NCBI RefSeq assembly: GCF_029784135.1
Contig: NC_073746.1
Location: forward strand, 158,027,108-158,091,107
From: Toxorhynchites rutilus septentrionalis
Taxonomy: Eukaryota; Arthropoda; Insecta; Diptera; Culicidae
Direction of reading: 5' to 3'
Length of the DNA: 64,000 bases
The position numbers and the translations under genes were made by a program. This document shows positions 1 through 10,170 of the stretch, one piece after another; positions within the stretch are counted from its first letter, which is position 1; every line of letters begins with the position of its first letter. The notes beneath the pieces are model-generated. The model saw nothing but the letters and a program-made list of their open reading frames with translations, was not told where the DNA came from and did no database searches.

Positions 1-264
1 TATGATTAATTATGAATTATGAATGATCTCGAATTCAGGCAGCTCGTACACCCCTCTAAATTCGAGCCCATGAAAAAATGCGTTCGATGAACAATGCTTT
101 TGTGGATAAAATGCAACCATTGTATTGAGAATAAAGAATGAGCTTATGTTTAACAGCTATGACAAAATCATGATCATAATCTTACTGGTTGCTGTTAAGC
201 CCATTACGACAAGTGCTTCATCATCTGGGCTCAGAAAACACACCTCATTCGGTCCCAGAAACGA
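1..264. other. unassigned AT-rich sequence
   Basis: I see no gene and no recognisable repeat here. The right part, from about 228, has weak similarity to the 3' part of the SINE seen at 5579-5854, so the SINE copy next door may extend a little way into it. Confidence 0.3.
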
Positions 265-415
265 ATTCTGAATGACAAGCTCTAGAATACGCGTGATCAC
301 AGTGCAAGTCGGAGGAAATTTCTTTGACGAAAAATTCCCCCGACCAGAACGGGAATTGAACCCGAACACCCGGCATGTTAGTTATGACGCTAACCACTCG
401 GCCACGGGAGCACAC
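265..415 (-). mobile_element. tRNA-derived SINE, family A, copy 1 (3'-truncated)
   Basis: Read on the minus strand this starts with a tRNA-like head. An A-box-like stretch (GTGGCCGAGTGGTTAGCG) and a B box (GGTTCAATTCC, fitting GWTCRANNC) are followed by a body shared with the copies at 5579-5854 and 45036-45199. These boxes are the internal RNA polymerase III promoter of such SINEs. There is no acceptor-stem pairing or CCA context, so it is not a functional tRNA gene. The 3' tail present in copy 2 is missing or diverged here. Confidence 0.8.
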
Positions 416-547
416 AACGAAGCTAGCTGCTGGAGTTTTGTTACGTAACGATTATGGCTACCCCCCTCTCCCCTATGTCACATCAAGTTACGCTACCTAG
501 ACCCCCTCCCCCTACTCGTGTTACGTAATGTGTGCACGACTCCTTAC

Positions 548-1620
548 CAGTGTTGCCACTTATTCATCTGTACCAACGGTATTAAAAATCTTTCTCATCT
601 GTACTTTTTCTTCCAAAAATCTGTGTCCGAAATCTGTACCTTCGAAACTATTCGTTGTACAGAAAAATCTATATTATTAGCATGAAAAAAATACTCATTC
701 ATTTACTACAAATACTACATTTACATTTGCAAGACATTCGTGTGTTTGATGATACTTATACATAGTTTTTCTGAATCTCGATTGCATACTATCACTTATT
801 AAAATTTTTGAATTTCAGGCACGATGTTAAATCAAATTTGATCTGAAAATACCGTTCATCGTTCCGTTGCTGAGCCGATTTCGAAACTTATTTTTGTTCT
901 GATTATATTCAGAATAATCGTTCGACAGTGAGGCAGTAAGGCCGAGGAGTGAGGCATAGTGAGAACGTTACAAACAAATGCGAGCGAACCGTCAATTCTT
1001 TTTAGGCATCCAATTTTTGTCCACCAATCCTGCACATGCTCGTTTTCTGAAAATGTCATTACCTTACGGAGTAATTTTATTATCTTTAGAGTACGGAATT
1101 CATTCACCAGATCATATATATTCCCATCGTAGATTCCTGGAAACGCCTGTAACACAACGTTAATGATTGTCAAATTGAAAAAGTTTCCGGGGTTTAACAT
1201 TGCCGCAGCTTTCAGCGTCGGATCATCAACATTGAATCTTTCTCTCATTTGCTTGATCAGATTCACGGAAAAACTTCGACGAATATCCTTAGAACGATCT
1301 GCCTTTCGCTGTTCATTGTTCTGATACTTTCTTCTGCTGTCATCCAAACCTGAAATTTTTTGCCGCTTTTCAAATGATCTTCAAATTTGATAGCATTGGA
1401 TATTGAAACAACGTAAGATTTGTCGCAGATATTAGTGAGAATGGTTAAATGGTTAGATAAAAATCTTTCTGTTCTTCATGTAGCATCGTTAATTCAGCCT
1501 GGAACAAACGATTCAATCTGTTGATCTGGGGAAAAACATGTCCAAAAAATCAACGGAGGTTTTGTCATTAAATTTTTAAGCGCAGTCAATATTCTGCAAG
1601 CAGTATGATTTTTGTTACAT
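548..1620 (-). mobile_element. hAT-like DNA transposon, left terminus plus transposase remnant
   Basis: The terminus CAGTGTTGCCAC at 548 closely matches the terminus CAGGGTTGCCAC of the complete element at 60162-63442. In both copies it is followed by repeated 'atctgtac/atctgta' words. The coding remnant inside is the same transposase family as the one in that copy. I could not find the opposite terminus between 1350 and 1800, so the right boundary is approximate and the copy looks truncated. Confidence 0.6.
856..1612 (-). pseudogene. hAT-like (ZBED-type) transposase, C-terminal half, frameshifted
   Basis: The longest open piece is 163 codons (856-1347). It carries the run 'VNLIKQMRERFNVDDPTLK' and, near its end, 'FVCNVLTMPHSSA', which resembles the C-terminal dimerisation region of hAT-like transposases. 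Reading further 5' on the minus strand in other frames recovers 'INRLNRLFQAELTMLHEEQ' and 'KFEDHLKSGKKFQV'. These align in order with the transposase fragment at 62641-63290, so the gene extends to about 1612. At least two frameshifts are needed, one near 1365 and one close to the 3' end. Such enzymes cut and paste their own element in the nucleus. This copy cannot encode one. Confidence 0.65.
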
Positions 1621-1775
1621 CAATACTAAATGGTGAAAAACAAAATAACCTCTAAAAATCGTTAAATGCATCTCTTCACCACCGCCGCTAACGAAAGACA
1701 ACGAATGGCCGAAGGGAGCAGGATTTTAGGCGGCTTGAGTTCCAAAATTTACTGATTAAATTGGATATATTGGTA

Positions 1776-2532
1776 CAGGAGAAAGTCGGGAAAAACGGAC
1801 AGGGTAGAAAAGACGGACACCCCTGTATAATTGATGAATTACATTTTTATTTAAAATTTTAATGATGTACAAACTTACAGACAAACAAACTAATACAGTG
1901 TATCAATACCTTTGACACTTACTGTGTACATCCATCTGGCTTTCTGTTCAAATTGTAAATAAAAACGAAAAAGTTATCTAAAAAAGCAGCTCGATCTGCA
2001 GAAAATAAGGTCCTCATTATTATCGAGTAATTCTTTGGTGTATTTTTCGTTACTTGAAAGTTTTACCATCACTTCTCTTCCAGTTTATTCAATAAACTGC
2101 GGGGAAAGTTTTCTCATATTCACTCCAGAAATATTGGCGAAAATAAAATACTAATCTAGTCTGGTAAGAAGGACACTTCACCGACAAAAGACAAACATTT
2201 TGTTTTGAAAACAATTTGATTATCTCCTCCTTCTCTTATTAACAGATGCCCACTAACTACGTCTGCAAGTGCAACCACATATCATGGACGAATCAACAGA
2301 GAGGTTTTTCAAACGTAAACCGAATTTGTCATTCCGAATTGCGGAAGCTATTTCAGACATGAAAAAATGAGAAAAAATACAAGCCCTTCTAGGTGATTTT
2401 AGTCTAGCCTATTTATTGGATTATCTTTAAGGCATATTTGAAGACCTCCAAAACTTATCGAGTACATAAACCTTGAATTTTCAGTTAGTGTCCATCATTC
2501 CCGCCAAGTGTCCGTCTTTCCCGACTCAATCT
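1776..2532. mobile_element. TIR MITE (terminus ...AGTCGGGAAAAACGGACA), TA target
   Basis: The left end near 1776 and the right end near 2532 are inverted copies. After short unequal tips both read AGTCGGGAAA-ACGGACA, followed by a second GGACAC word. TA dinucleotides sit just outside at 1774-1775 and 2533-2534, as expected for a Tc1/mariner/pogo-type target. The 757-bp interior shows no convincing coding sequence. It is therefore probably non-autonomous. The related but distinct element at 33443-34350 also carries 'ACGGACA' near its ends. Confidence 0.65.
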
Positions 2533-2609
2533 TATTTTTCAAAGATGCCGGACAGATGCATTTTTCAAAATTTCTGCCTCAAAGACAAATTTTATTGTAA
2601 GACTAACTG

Positions 2610-3230
2610 ACCCGGCAAACTACGTCTCGCCCAAATTTTTTTTTTCGTTATCACATCCACGTTTTCATATTAAGCGCACGTTAATGGGTCCAATCGCAAA
2701 ACAGTTCATTGATTGATCTTTTAATCTACCCTTTAAAATTACCATTTACTATAAAATTCCTAGTACTTCTACCAAAACTCATCATTACAAAATCAGATTA
2801 TTTTCAGACACAATTCTCGCTAAAGATTTTTCTATTTTTCAAATTTGGTTCAATTTGCTTGATTATTTCTCGAGTTATGCAGAATTGTGTGTTTTATTCG
2901 TATGTCAGCCACCCCTTAGGGATAGGGGGTAGAAGTGTCTGCCATAGAAACATTTATTATACCCTAAAACCTTCATATGCCAACTTTGGTTTCGTTTGCT
3001 TAACTAATTTGTGTTTCATTTGTATTGCAGCCACCCCTTAGAGAAGGGGGGAGGAGTGTCTAACTACCATAGAAACATTTATTATCCCCTAAAACATCCA
3101 CATGTCAAATCTGGTTTCATTCGTTCGATTAATTGCCGACTAATTCTGAAATTTGTGTTTCATTTGTTTCATTTGTTTCATTTGATGAAGCCTGTAAGAA
3201 ATGGTCTTGAAGATACTCGGTAATGACCTG
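2610..3230. repeat. tandem repeat block, unit about 125 bp
   Basis: Two diverged copies start near 2895 and 3025. Each has 'CCACCCCTTAG', a G-run, 'gtgtct', then 'catagaaacatttatta' and 'CCCTAAAAC', and ends with 'gtttcattTgt'. A third partial 'tttcatttg' string closes the block at 3160-3185. The segment CCGGCAAACTACGTCTCGCC at about 2612 precedes it. I read this as the tandem internal repeat of an unidentified dispersed element. The short open frames inside are products of the repeat. Confidence 0.55.
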
Positions 3231-3399
3231 GATTGTCTGTTATTGGCTAATCGGTGGATAGTTTTATTCAAGGGCGAGTTTTAATGCCAGTGTTCCCAGT
3301 GTTCTTTTGAGGTACTATATGGGCTGATGGTGCGGATAAATTTATCCATGTTCTGACGAATTATATTTTTGGATGCGTTTTTGAATGAGCTGTTGAGTT

Positions 3400-3760
3400 T
3401 TTTTTGGCCCTCTTGTGCTCATCTCTGGAGACCGCAATGTTTTTTTCCGTCGCAGTTATAGCTTTGTAGTAGTCTTATAGTTGTGTTTCATTCCCTTCTG
3501 GTAATAGTCCCAATTAGCCGGATCATAAATCCATCTGGGATGGCAGATGGGGAAATGAATTGCTCGATTCAGTGAGATGGCAATAGGAAGGTGATCGCTG
3601 CCACAACTATCTATCTATCTAACTTTTCGGGACAACTGACAAGAAATGTTGTTCGAGGAGATTGACAGATCAATAGCAGATGACTAACCAAAGAAAAAGT
3701 AGTTATGAGAATGATCATCGTATGTGAGTAAAATGGTGTAAAGAGTGACGATTTGAATCA
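3400..3760 (-). pseudogene. non-LTR retrotransposon endonuclease fragment (APE type)
   Basis: On the minus strand, one frame around 3500-3690 reads 'SSAIDLSISSNN', then after a stop 'SCGSDHLPIAISLN', then 'PRWIYDPANWDYY'. A 'G/YGSDHxPI' motif after an 'S.IDLS' motif is the C-terminal signature of the AP-endonuclease domain that nicks target DNA in Jockey/I-type non-LTR elements. The rest of ORF2 is absent. The frame is broken by stops, so this is an old fragment. The clade is not resolvable. Confidence 0.55.
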
Positions 3761-3899
3761 CTTACTAGGTAGGGAAATCTTTTTATAAAGCCATTGCAGG
3801 ACAGGAGGGAAAATTGATTCTGTGGTGGTTGATATCTGCTAAGAAATTGTTTTGCGCAAGGGATGTTTTGATATGGATTCTTAGTTCACGATTCCACTA

Positions 3900-4940
3900 A
3901 AGCAATATGTGGGCAATATGTAGCCTGCGGCATTTACGCACGTTACAAACAACCTTTCTATCCAAACAACCCAATGCGACAATCTACCTCTTCTGTATGA
4001 TTAAAGTGTCGAAAGCCGTTTTCTATTCGACGGCCAATGTATCGATGGGGCTTATTGTCGATGTCATGTGAAATACGTTGAATTCAATAATTACCCTGGT
4101 TGCAACTACAGGTTGTCTCCTGTTCCCTCCACGATAGGCATGAACTCTTGCTCCAATTTCCCGCGCTCGATTCTATTTTGTGAAAGCATAGTAAACAAAT
4201 TACAACTGATTCCGACACGCTACCCCAAATGATTTTTAAATCACTATTATCTTATCGATAGTTTCTAATTTAAATCAATGATCTAGACGGCGGCAAAAAA
4301 AACTATTCCTGCACCTTCCAGCACATGGCTCTCCGGAGGAGCGGCTTGCCGCAAACGACGATAATTATTACATGAAAATGGTTCTTCTCCCTCACCTCCT
4401 CTCGGTCGTCTACCGCAGCCGCTGATCAGCTTCGATATGTATTCGTTAATTTCGGTCGTTACCACTCCAACCACATCAGATCAGTTCGAACACAGGAGAG
4501 AACTGCTTGATCAGTTCGATAATTTCGTTTACGTCCATCAGTCAAAGCGGCAGTTTAGGAACCGTCGATGATTTGAAGGTGCGATAGGTAACGCAACACG
4601 TATCTCAACGCGATACGCCAGGATAGGGAGCCGGCAGACAGCAGCGGGTAACTAGCACAAACCGGTCTCCAATGCTTGCGGAACCTCCAAGATTGAGCGT
4701 GATTGCGAGGGCGAAAACAAGATTTATAATTAATGTTTAGACTATAATAACACGGTATTAGCGCGATAGATAGACCGACTGAGACAGGTAACGGCTATCG
4801 GGTTTTTTTTCTGCAGAAGTGGGTGTGTGTTTTAAGTGATCGAAATCCATGGATTATGTTATTTTTCCGGAAAGCTGATTCGTGTTTTTATGGAACAGGA
4901 ATACGATTGTATTAAGGTGGTTTTACTGTATGTAGTGTAA
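3900..4940. other. repeat-poor stretch, no gene recognised
   Basis: None of the repeat families in this window occurs here. GC rises around 4283-4700. No open frame is convincing: the 63-codon minus-strand frame at 4283-4474 has no recognisable features. A TATCGATA octamer at 4253-4260 matches the Drosophila DRE promoter element, and a TCAGTT initiator-like string lies in the following segment. It may be single-copy host DNA, possibly a promoter or intron, but nothing proves this. Confidence 0.3.
4253..4260. promoter_or_regulatory. DRE-like octamer TATCGATA (weak)
   Basis: An exact match to the palindromic DRE core known from Drosophila promoters, at the left edge of the GC-richer stretch 4283-4700. 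An 8-mer is expected about once in a window this AT-rich, so this is only a pointer. Confidence 0.12.
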
Positions 4941-5214
4941 TTGTGATAATTTTGTGATTCACAAGTGTAAATTGATACGTTCTCAAGATCCTTATACTAG
5001 GAGTAAGCTTACGAGGCCTGTTCAAAAAGTATCGCGACTTTTGAATTTCCGCAAGTTACAAATACAGGTCGGACTCGATTATCCGGAGACTCGATTATCC
5101 GGGATTCGATTATCCGGAATTTTAGACTCGAGTATCCGGAGTATTTTATTTTTGATTTTCGGAAATTTTGAATAATTTGTATATTAATTCTATATTGAAT
5201 AGATAATATGAGTA

Positions 5215-6010
5215 TCAAAAGAAAGGGCTTGATTAGTAGAATGCAGTTATTTATGAAAAACGCAAATCCAAGATGGCGGCCACTACAAAATAGCGGATTA
5301 TACCAAACGAAAGGGCTCGACTAGTAGAACACAGTTGTTTATGAAAAATGCAAGTCCAAGATGGCGGCCACTACAAAATGTCAGGTTGCATATTTTCTCA
5401 GAACTCCATCAATATGGGTTTCAAATGAAAGGGCTTGACTAGTAGAATACAGTTATTTATGAAAAATGCAAATCCAAGATGGCGGCCACTACAAAATGGC
5501 GGATTGCATATTTTCTCAGAACTCCATCAATATGGGTTTCAAATGAAAGGGTTTGACTAGTAGAATACAGTTATTTATCTTCTTCTTCTTCTTCAATGGC
5601 ACTAACGTTCCTAGAGGAACTTCGCCGTCTCAACGTAGTATTACTTGCGTCATTTTTATTAGTACTTAGTTGAGATTTCTATGCCAAATAACACGCCTTG
5701 AATGCATTCTGAGTGGCAAGCTCTAGAATACGCGTGATCACAGTGCAAGACGGAGGAAATTTCTTTGACGAAAAATTCCCCCGACCAGAACGGGAATCGA
5801 ACCCGAACACCCGGCATGTTAGTTATGACGCTAATCACTCGGCCAAGGGAGCACACAGTTATTTATGAAAAATGCAAATCTAAGATGGCAGGCCACTACA
5901 AAATGGCGGATTACCAATTTTTTTTCAGAACCCCATCAATATGGGTATCAAATGAAAAGGCTTGCCTAGTGGAACACAGTTATTTATGAAAAATGCTCAA
6001 AAATGTATCA
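5215..6010. repeat. tandem 'GATGGCGGCCACTAC' module array, copy 1
   Basis: A unit of about 120-130 bp is repeated at least four times. Its fixed order is 'atttatgaaaaatgcaaa', 'aagatggcggccactacaaa', 'ttttctcagaa', 'ccatcaatatgggt', 'caaatgaaagggcttgact', 'agtagaa-acag'. One unit is interrupted by the SINE at 5579-5854. The same modules recur at 22660-22900 and 34495-34860. At all three sites they lie close to a leader containing 'gatctgaaatttggaaca' (6195, 22588, 34424). Here the leader lies after the array; in the other two it precedes it. Confidence 0.75.
5579..5854 (-). mobile_element. tRNA-derived SINE, family A, copy 2 (full length, 12-bp TSD)
   Basis: This copy is complete. The tRNA-like head (B box GGTTCGATTCC on the minus strand) lies at the right end, and the tail of (AGA)n lies at the left end (TCT repeats at 5579-5595). 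It is flanked by the perfect 12-bp target-site duplication ACAGTTATTTAT at 5567-5578 and 5855-5866. The target is a 'GATGGCGGCC' module, which gives the relative age: module array first, SINE later. The TSD and tail show retroposition by a LINE machinery. Confidence 0.9.
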
Positions 6011-6440
6011 AAAGAAAGTTCTCGACTAGTAGAACATTGCAGATAATGAAAAATCCAATTTCAAGATGGCCGCAGTCCCCAAACAACTAATTACTTTTTG
6101 AATGGTTTCATTCAGCTTGATCTGTTTCTATGTATGTTTGAATGTTTGTTGGGTTGTCCCACATTAATAGAAAATTGAAGCCGTTCCTGTTGAATGATTG
6201 ATCTGAAATTTGGAACATACATTTAATTCTACTGTCATTATAAAACTGCGTATTCCATGATCTTGAAAAATTCAACTTGACCGCCGCAAAAAAAATGGCT
6301 GAATGGCTTGATTTGGAGAATACACTACATTATGAACGACATAAATTCGAAAAGGTCGCCGCCACAAAATGGTCCATTATGTATTTTTTGCAATCCTCTC
6401 AATATTGGTATCAAATGAAATGATTTAATAGAATACAGTA

Positions 6441-6810
6441 CAGGTCGGACTCGATTATATGTGATCCGATTATATACAATTTTGGACTCGATTATGTTCA
6501 GTTTGGAATTTTTTTTTATATTTCAAATATGGCTTATTTTATGAAGAAATGTAACCTTTCAACGTTAAGGTGAAGTTAAAGTGGCTATTACATGTACAGT
6601 GGGGTAAAAATCGTGATTTTTGAAGATTTTGCTTGAATTTTCGTCAGGAATTGATTATATCGATATTGCAGCCAAATTAAGAAAGATAGAAGTTGTGCGT
6701 CAAAGAACAAATTGTGGAGCGGTCAAAGAACTTCATTTTAATTGATAATTGACACTCTAGTTTAATATAAATTTTTAGGATAAAATTAATAATAACACAT
6801 TAAAAATTAT
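6441..6810. mobile_element. second CAGGTCGGACTCGATTATAT half-element
   Basis: A second terminus, CAGGTCGGACTCGATTATAT, starts at 6441 directly after TA. The next roughly 360 bp closely match the segment at 43340-43730, including 'aggtgaa-tt-aagtggct', 'tatatcgatattgcag' and 'ggataaaattaataat'. No matching right terminus of this subfamily is found nearby. The copy is either truncated or shares the right end of the enclosing element. Confidence 0.55.
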
Positions 6811-7327
6811 TAACTTTTAAGTGTTTTACTTCCAAAATGTTATTAAAATTCACAAATTTAGTTGTTCCACTACTATATCCTGTACTAAATTTTCTCATCT
6901 TTCAAATGAAAGCATCAGAATCGTCTTCCGTAGCGTACTTTTTAATGTAGAGCCAGTTTGAAGCGACAGAGTCCGAAACAAAAAAAAAAAGTTCTGTAAC
7001 TCTGTCATTGTTGAAAATCGAACATATGCGTAGGAGGATTCTTTTCATCAAATATGATCGTTTATCGCCTCCTGAGAGAATCTGGATAAATTAATTTTTT
7101 TCATGTGAGAAATGTGTTTTCTGACTTTAAGGGGATGAATCAAAAATCAAATTCTTCTTTTATTTTCAAAAAACGAAAAATACATGCAAAAAAACAAATA
7201 AAGAAAAAAAATTGTAGAGACTCGATTATCCGAAGGATTCGATTATCCGGAGTGAAAAAAAAATCAATACTCCGGATAATCGAGTCCAACCTGTATTTGA
7301 TTTTTGATTTTTTGTGGCGTTATTATA

Positions 7328-7800
7328 CAGGGTCTTTCAAATATAACGATCACGCAAAAAAATCGAATAGCTTAATAAATTATAAAATTTTTTTTTCGTT
7401 CCGTCGATGGTACCACTGCATTCCCCACTTTGGGACGATAATATTCGGCTGCAAGATGTATAATGATGATGATGGTTCCGCCTCCTTCCCCTACAGAGGT
7501 TTGAGCAAGATGAGCTATCTAAAAGATATTTATTTTTTGTCAGCATTGAAACCAGTTTAGCAAAAAAGAACCTTTTTTTTTATTTTTTAATGTCAAAAGA
7601 TGAGCCAATACTCAGTCTTGTCCGCCACAGAGCTGAAACGGTTCCGACAAGGCCCTTGCAGCCAGATGGTCCATCAAGACAAAAGTCTAACCGCCAGTCT
7701 TGTTTTGGGTTGATTTTGAATTACCCCATCAAGAGAAATAGAGAAATTTTCCTTTTCAAAAAAATTCTAGACCGGCCCACACAAAACTTTTAAATTCTTA
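7328..7800. other. Tc1/mariner-type terminus and unassigned sequence
   Basis: A terminus CAGGGTCTTTCA follows TA at 7326-7327. It continues with '-ACG-TCACGCAA', which matches in reverse complement the end at 33181-33208. Both look like TIRs of one TA-targeting family. The downstream 450 bp show no transposase motif. The 151-codon plus-strand frame over 7105-7560 crosses the boundary and is not supported as a gene. Confidence 0.4.
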
Positions 7801-7848
7801 TCTTTTATATCTGTACCAAGCGCGCGACGCTTAAACTTTTGTAGAGTA

Positions 7849-8767
7849 CTTTTGTTTTTTTTTTTTCAACTACTACAATATAAAAACAACAAAATAAAAA
7901 TAAAAACAGTCCATCATCACCAGATATCATGACAGACATAATAGATGTAAATACAAAATAGAGAAAAAAATAATGTAAAAAATTTAAATTGCCTACACAA
8001 TATAATCCGTTCAATAAAAAACTTCGTCAGGTACAATATTCAACGAATAAAAATAAATCAAAAAGACTGCATAAAACTGTTCACATTAATTATCCGTTCG
8101 TATAAAACTTCGTTAGTTAAAATTTTCATCATGAAAATCAATTCAGCTGTTATGAAAACACAGCTTTCACGTGTGAAATACAGCTTCTCTTAAATTCTGC
8201 TAATGTTGCTGCACGTTTAATATGTCTTGGCATCGAGTCGAAAACATTTATTCCTTTAAAATACAATGAATTTTGTGAAGCACATATCAAGAGTGTTATA
8301 ACTGTGAAAGACACTTCCTCTTTCAACGCGATCACGGAAATATCGAGATAGCAAACCGTTAATTACTTTAAAAATGGACACCATAGTTAAATAAACAATT
8401 CTTTGCAAAGCATCCAGGATCAAAAATGAGGAAGTTAACCTATTACATTTTAAGTATTACTCGCATTATTTTATTCTGCAAGCGTTGTAATCTTAATATT
8501 TGTGTTCCATTGGCTAGAAATAGAATGGAAGAACAAAATCTTAATGAAGAGAGATGATTAATTTTTATAGCTGTATTTTGCAGCAAATAGTTGTTTTTCA
8601 ATCGGCATAAGATTCCATATCTTTTGACATTATCAATGTCAGTATTGAACTTAAGTTTGTCATCAATAATTACGCCGAGATATTTAATCTCCCGAACGCG
8701 GTCAATAGTCTCGTAATCAATAACAATAGAGACGTTCTCATTTATTTGATTTCACGAGATTATCATA
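7849..8767 (-). pseudogene. non-LTR retrotransposon RT, C-terminal part (split by DNA transposon)
   Basis: Minus-strand frames read 'VSIVIDYETIDRVREIKYLG', 'KNNYLLQNTAIKINHLSSLR', 'SSILFLANGTQILRLQRLQ' and finally (8150-8335) 'SQNSLYFKGINVFDSMP' with 'RAATLAEFKR'. These line up in order with the intact C-terminal half of the RT at 53389-54324 ('GQTVERASSIKYLGVILD', 'ASVLFLANKRQMQRMQIVQ', 'TQNSLFYEGYRLYNTLP'). The two are members of one family. A T-run at 7853-7866 on the plus strand may be the poly(A) tail. Stops and frameshifts disable it. Its 5' continuation lies beyond the inserted element, at 9623-9700. Confidence 0.75.
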
Positions 8768-9622
8768 CCTAGTATAGTCATAAATTCTGGTACACGGAAT
8801 ATTGGCCACAAAATCAACTCAACTCATCTTTCTATAAAATTTTAATGTCTTATCCTGTTACTCAACAGCTACAAATTACACAAACATGTTATTGGAAATG
8901 ATCTCCATTTGCCTTCCAGTATTGGTGACCATCTGGCCATTCATCGATTGCAGCAAGCACTACTTCCATAGGAAAATTGCCTACTGCACGGGTGAGGGCG
9001 TGCTTAAGCGACTCAATATCCGGGTGACGAATTGAACAAACCATAGCCTCTAATACGTCCCATAACTTGTGATCGAGTGAATTAAGGTCTGTGCTACTAG
9101 CTGGCCAATCTACTTTTAATATGAAATCCGGAACATTGTTTTTGAGCCACGTTTTGGTCGTTTTTGCCTTGTGTGATTTGCCTTCCAAGATGTCCGATTA
9201 ATATACTTTGGCCGATGTTTTCACCCCTTTTTCGCAAATATCGTATATCGATTACACCATCGTAGCTCACTTCCTACCAAACCATCACAGATGCTGGATG
9301 ATGGCCTTGTTTTTGACTCTCGGGATAATCTCAGACACTTCCCGTGATGGCCGAGCATATATACGATTGTTCTGTTTGTCGAAAGATTTTTGGATTGTGA
9401 AGATCTTCTCATCAGTAAACAAAGTATTGCTTGCGCAACGCTTTTGACTTTTGTTTAGTAGATGTCCAAGATTGTAAACAACTGATACTGCCAAATGTAT
9501 TGCGCAATAATGAACTAAAATTAACAACTGTCAAATCCCTGCAGAGAAAGATTAGATACGTCTATAACTGTTTGCGTGTAGAGTACGTTTACTCATGTAC
9601 CAGTATTTATGACTATACTAGG
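8768..9622 (-). mobile_element. Tc1-mariner element (DD37D/maT-like), internally deleted, TA TSD
   Basis: Inverted ends start CCTAGTATAGTCATAAAT, with about 25 bp matched at either side, and are flanked by TA at 8766-8767 and 9623-9624. Removing the element and one TA joins the RT frame of the disrupted non-LTR element (…SKTKHMIIS…). That proves the insertion and its exact borders. The element is 855 bp long, shorter than the roughly 1.3 kb typical of the family, and its transposase is incomplete. Confidence 0.85.
8889..9527 (-). pseudogene. DD37D-type transposase fragment, frameshifted
   Basis: The 5' part (9285-9527) contains 'LFTDEKIFTIQKS', with the first catalytic Asp. The 3' part (8889-9188) has 'HKAKTTKTWLKNNVPDF', then 'WPASSTDLNSLDHKLWD', with the third Asp in the L-D-H context. 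It ends 'AIDEWPDGHQYWKANGDHFQ'. The segment that should carry the second Asp (normally just before 'APAHKAK') is gone, and the two parts are in different frames. The N-terminal helix-turn-helix region is missing. The enzyme would have moved the element by cut-and-paste at TA. This copy is dead. Confidence 0.8.
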
Positions 9623-9707
9623 TATGTTTAGTTTTACTTATGTTCAATTTCAATTGCTTATGCTTCAACCATCTACTTAGAAAACGCAAATCTTCATTTT
9701 TTTTTGG
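9623..9707 (-). pseudogene. 5' continuation of the split non-LTR RT
   Basis: The minus-strand frame reads 'RWLKHKQLKLNISKTK', matching 'EWLKWKKLKLNIIKAK' in the RT at 53389-54324. It continues in register across the TA into 8767. Similarity stops near 9700, so the copy is 5'-truncated or broken there. Confidence 0.75.
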
Positions 9708-10170
9708 GGGGTTATGAATCAGGATTCACTGTGGTGAATGATGTATGTGATTTGAAGTTTATCCATTGATTTCTCTGCATAATAACCATGGATAACTGCT
9801 ATTACAACCATCCTCCTTAGAGGCTTTAGGCCCTCTACTCTGATTCTCAATAGTATCAGGTTCTTTTTCGGACATGCTACTATAGAGATCCGCCATTCGC
9901 AGGCGGAGCTAGGAAAAAAATATGAGCGTAGAATATTCTAAAACAAGAACCTTGAATCTTCAAAATATTGTACATCCCATCTTCTTGTGTTATTTTTTCA
10001 CGTAACATCAATTTTTCTTTCAAAAATTTCTCGAAAATGTCTAGTTTTTTCGAGTGAATATTTGCGTTTAAGAGTTTAAACCATTTCAGGTTTCCATTAA
10101 TTTCGCAGGCATGCAATAGAAAACTAGAAATATTCTAAGGATGTCGAGATTTAAACGTTCCATTCATCCA
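9708..10170. other. unassigned; starts with a short piece of dispersed repeat D
   Basis: Positions 9708-9750 ('atcaggattcactgtggt-aatgatgt-tgtga') match the end of the repeat at 19655-20025 and 38330-38690. The remainder has no recognisable element or gene. Confidence 0.3.

Larger units (their letters stand above)
5065..7293. mobile_element. pogo/Tigger-like composite element with CAGGTYGGACTCGATTATCC termini
   Basis: The left terminus CAGGTCGGACTCGATTATCC (5065) and the inverted right terminus (to 7293, CAGGTTGGACTCGATTATCC on the minus strand) are each flanked by TA (5063-5064 and 7294-7295). Both ends are followed by further 'GATTATCCGGA' repeats. This fits a TA-targeting pogo-like element. 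The 2.2-kb interior is not transposase. It holds the 'GATGGCGGCC' module array with a SINE in it, and a second, subfamily-distinct terminus at 6441. It is therefore a patchwork. Confidence 0.6.

Noticed and set aside
265..415. tRNA gene on the minus strand
   Set aside because: A and B boxes are present, but there is no cloverleaf closure. The same head plus a common body occurs in other copies, so it is a SINE.
5215..6010. CRISPR-like array
   Set aside because: Repeat units are tandem without unique spacers of constant size, the modules diverge, and the DNA is eukaryotic.
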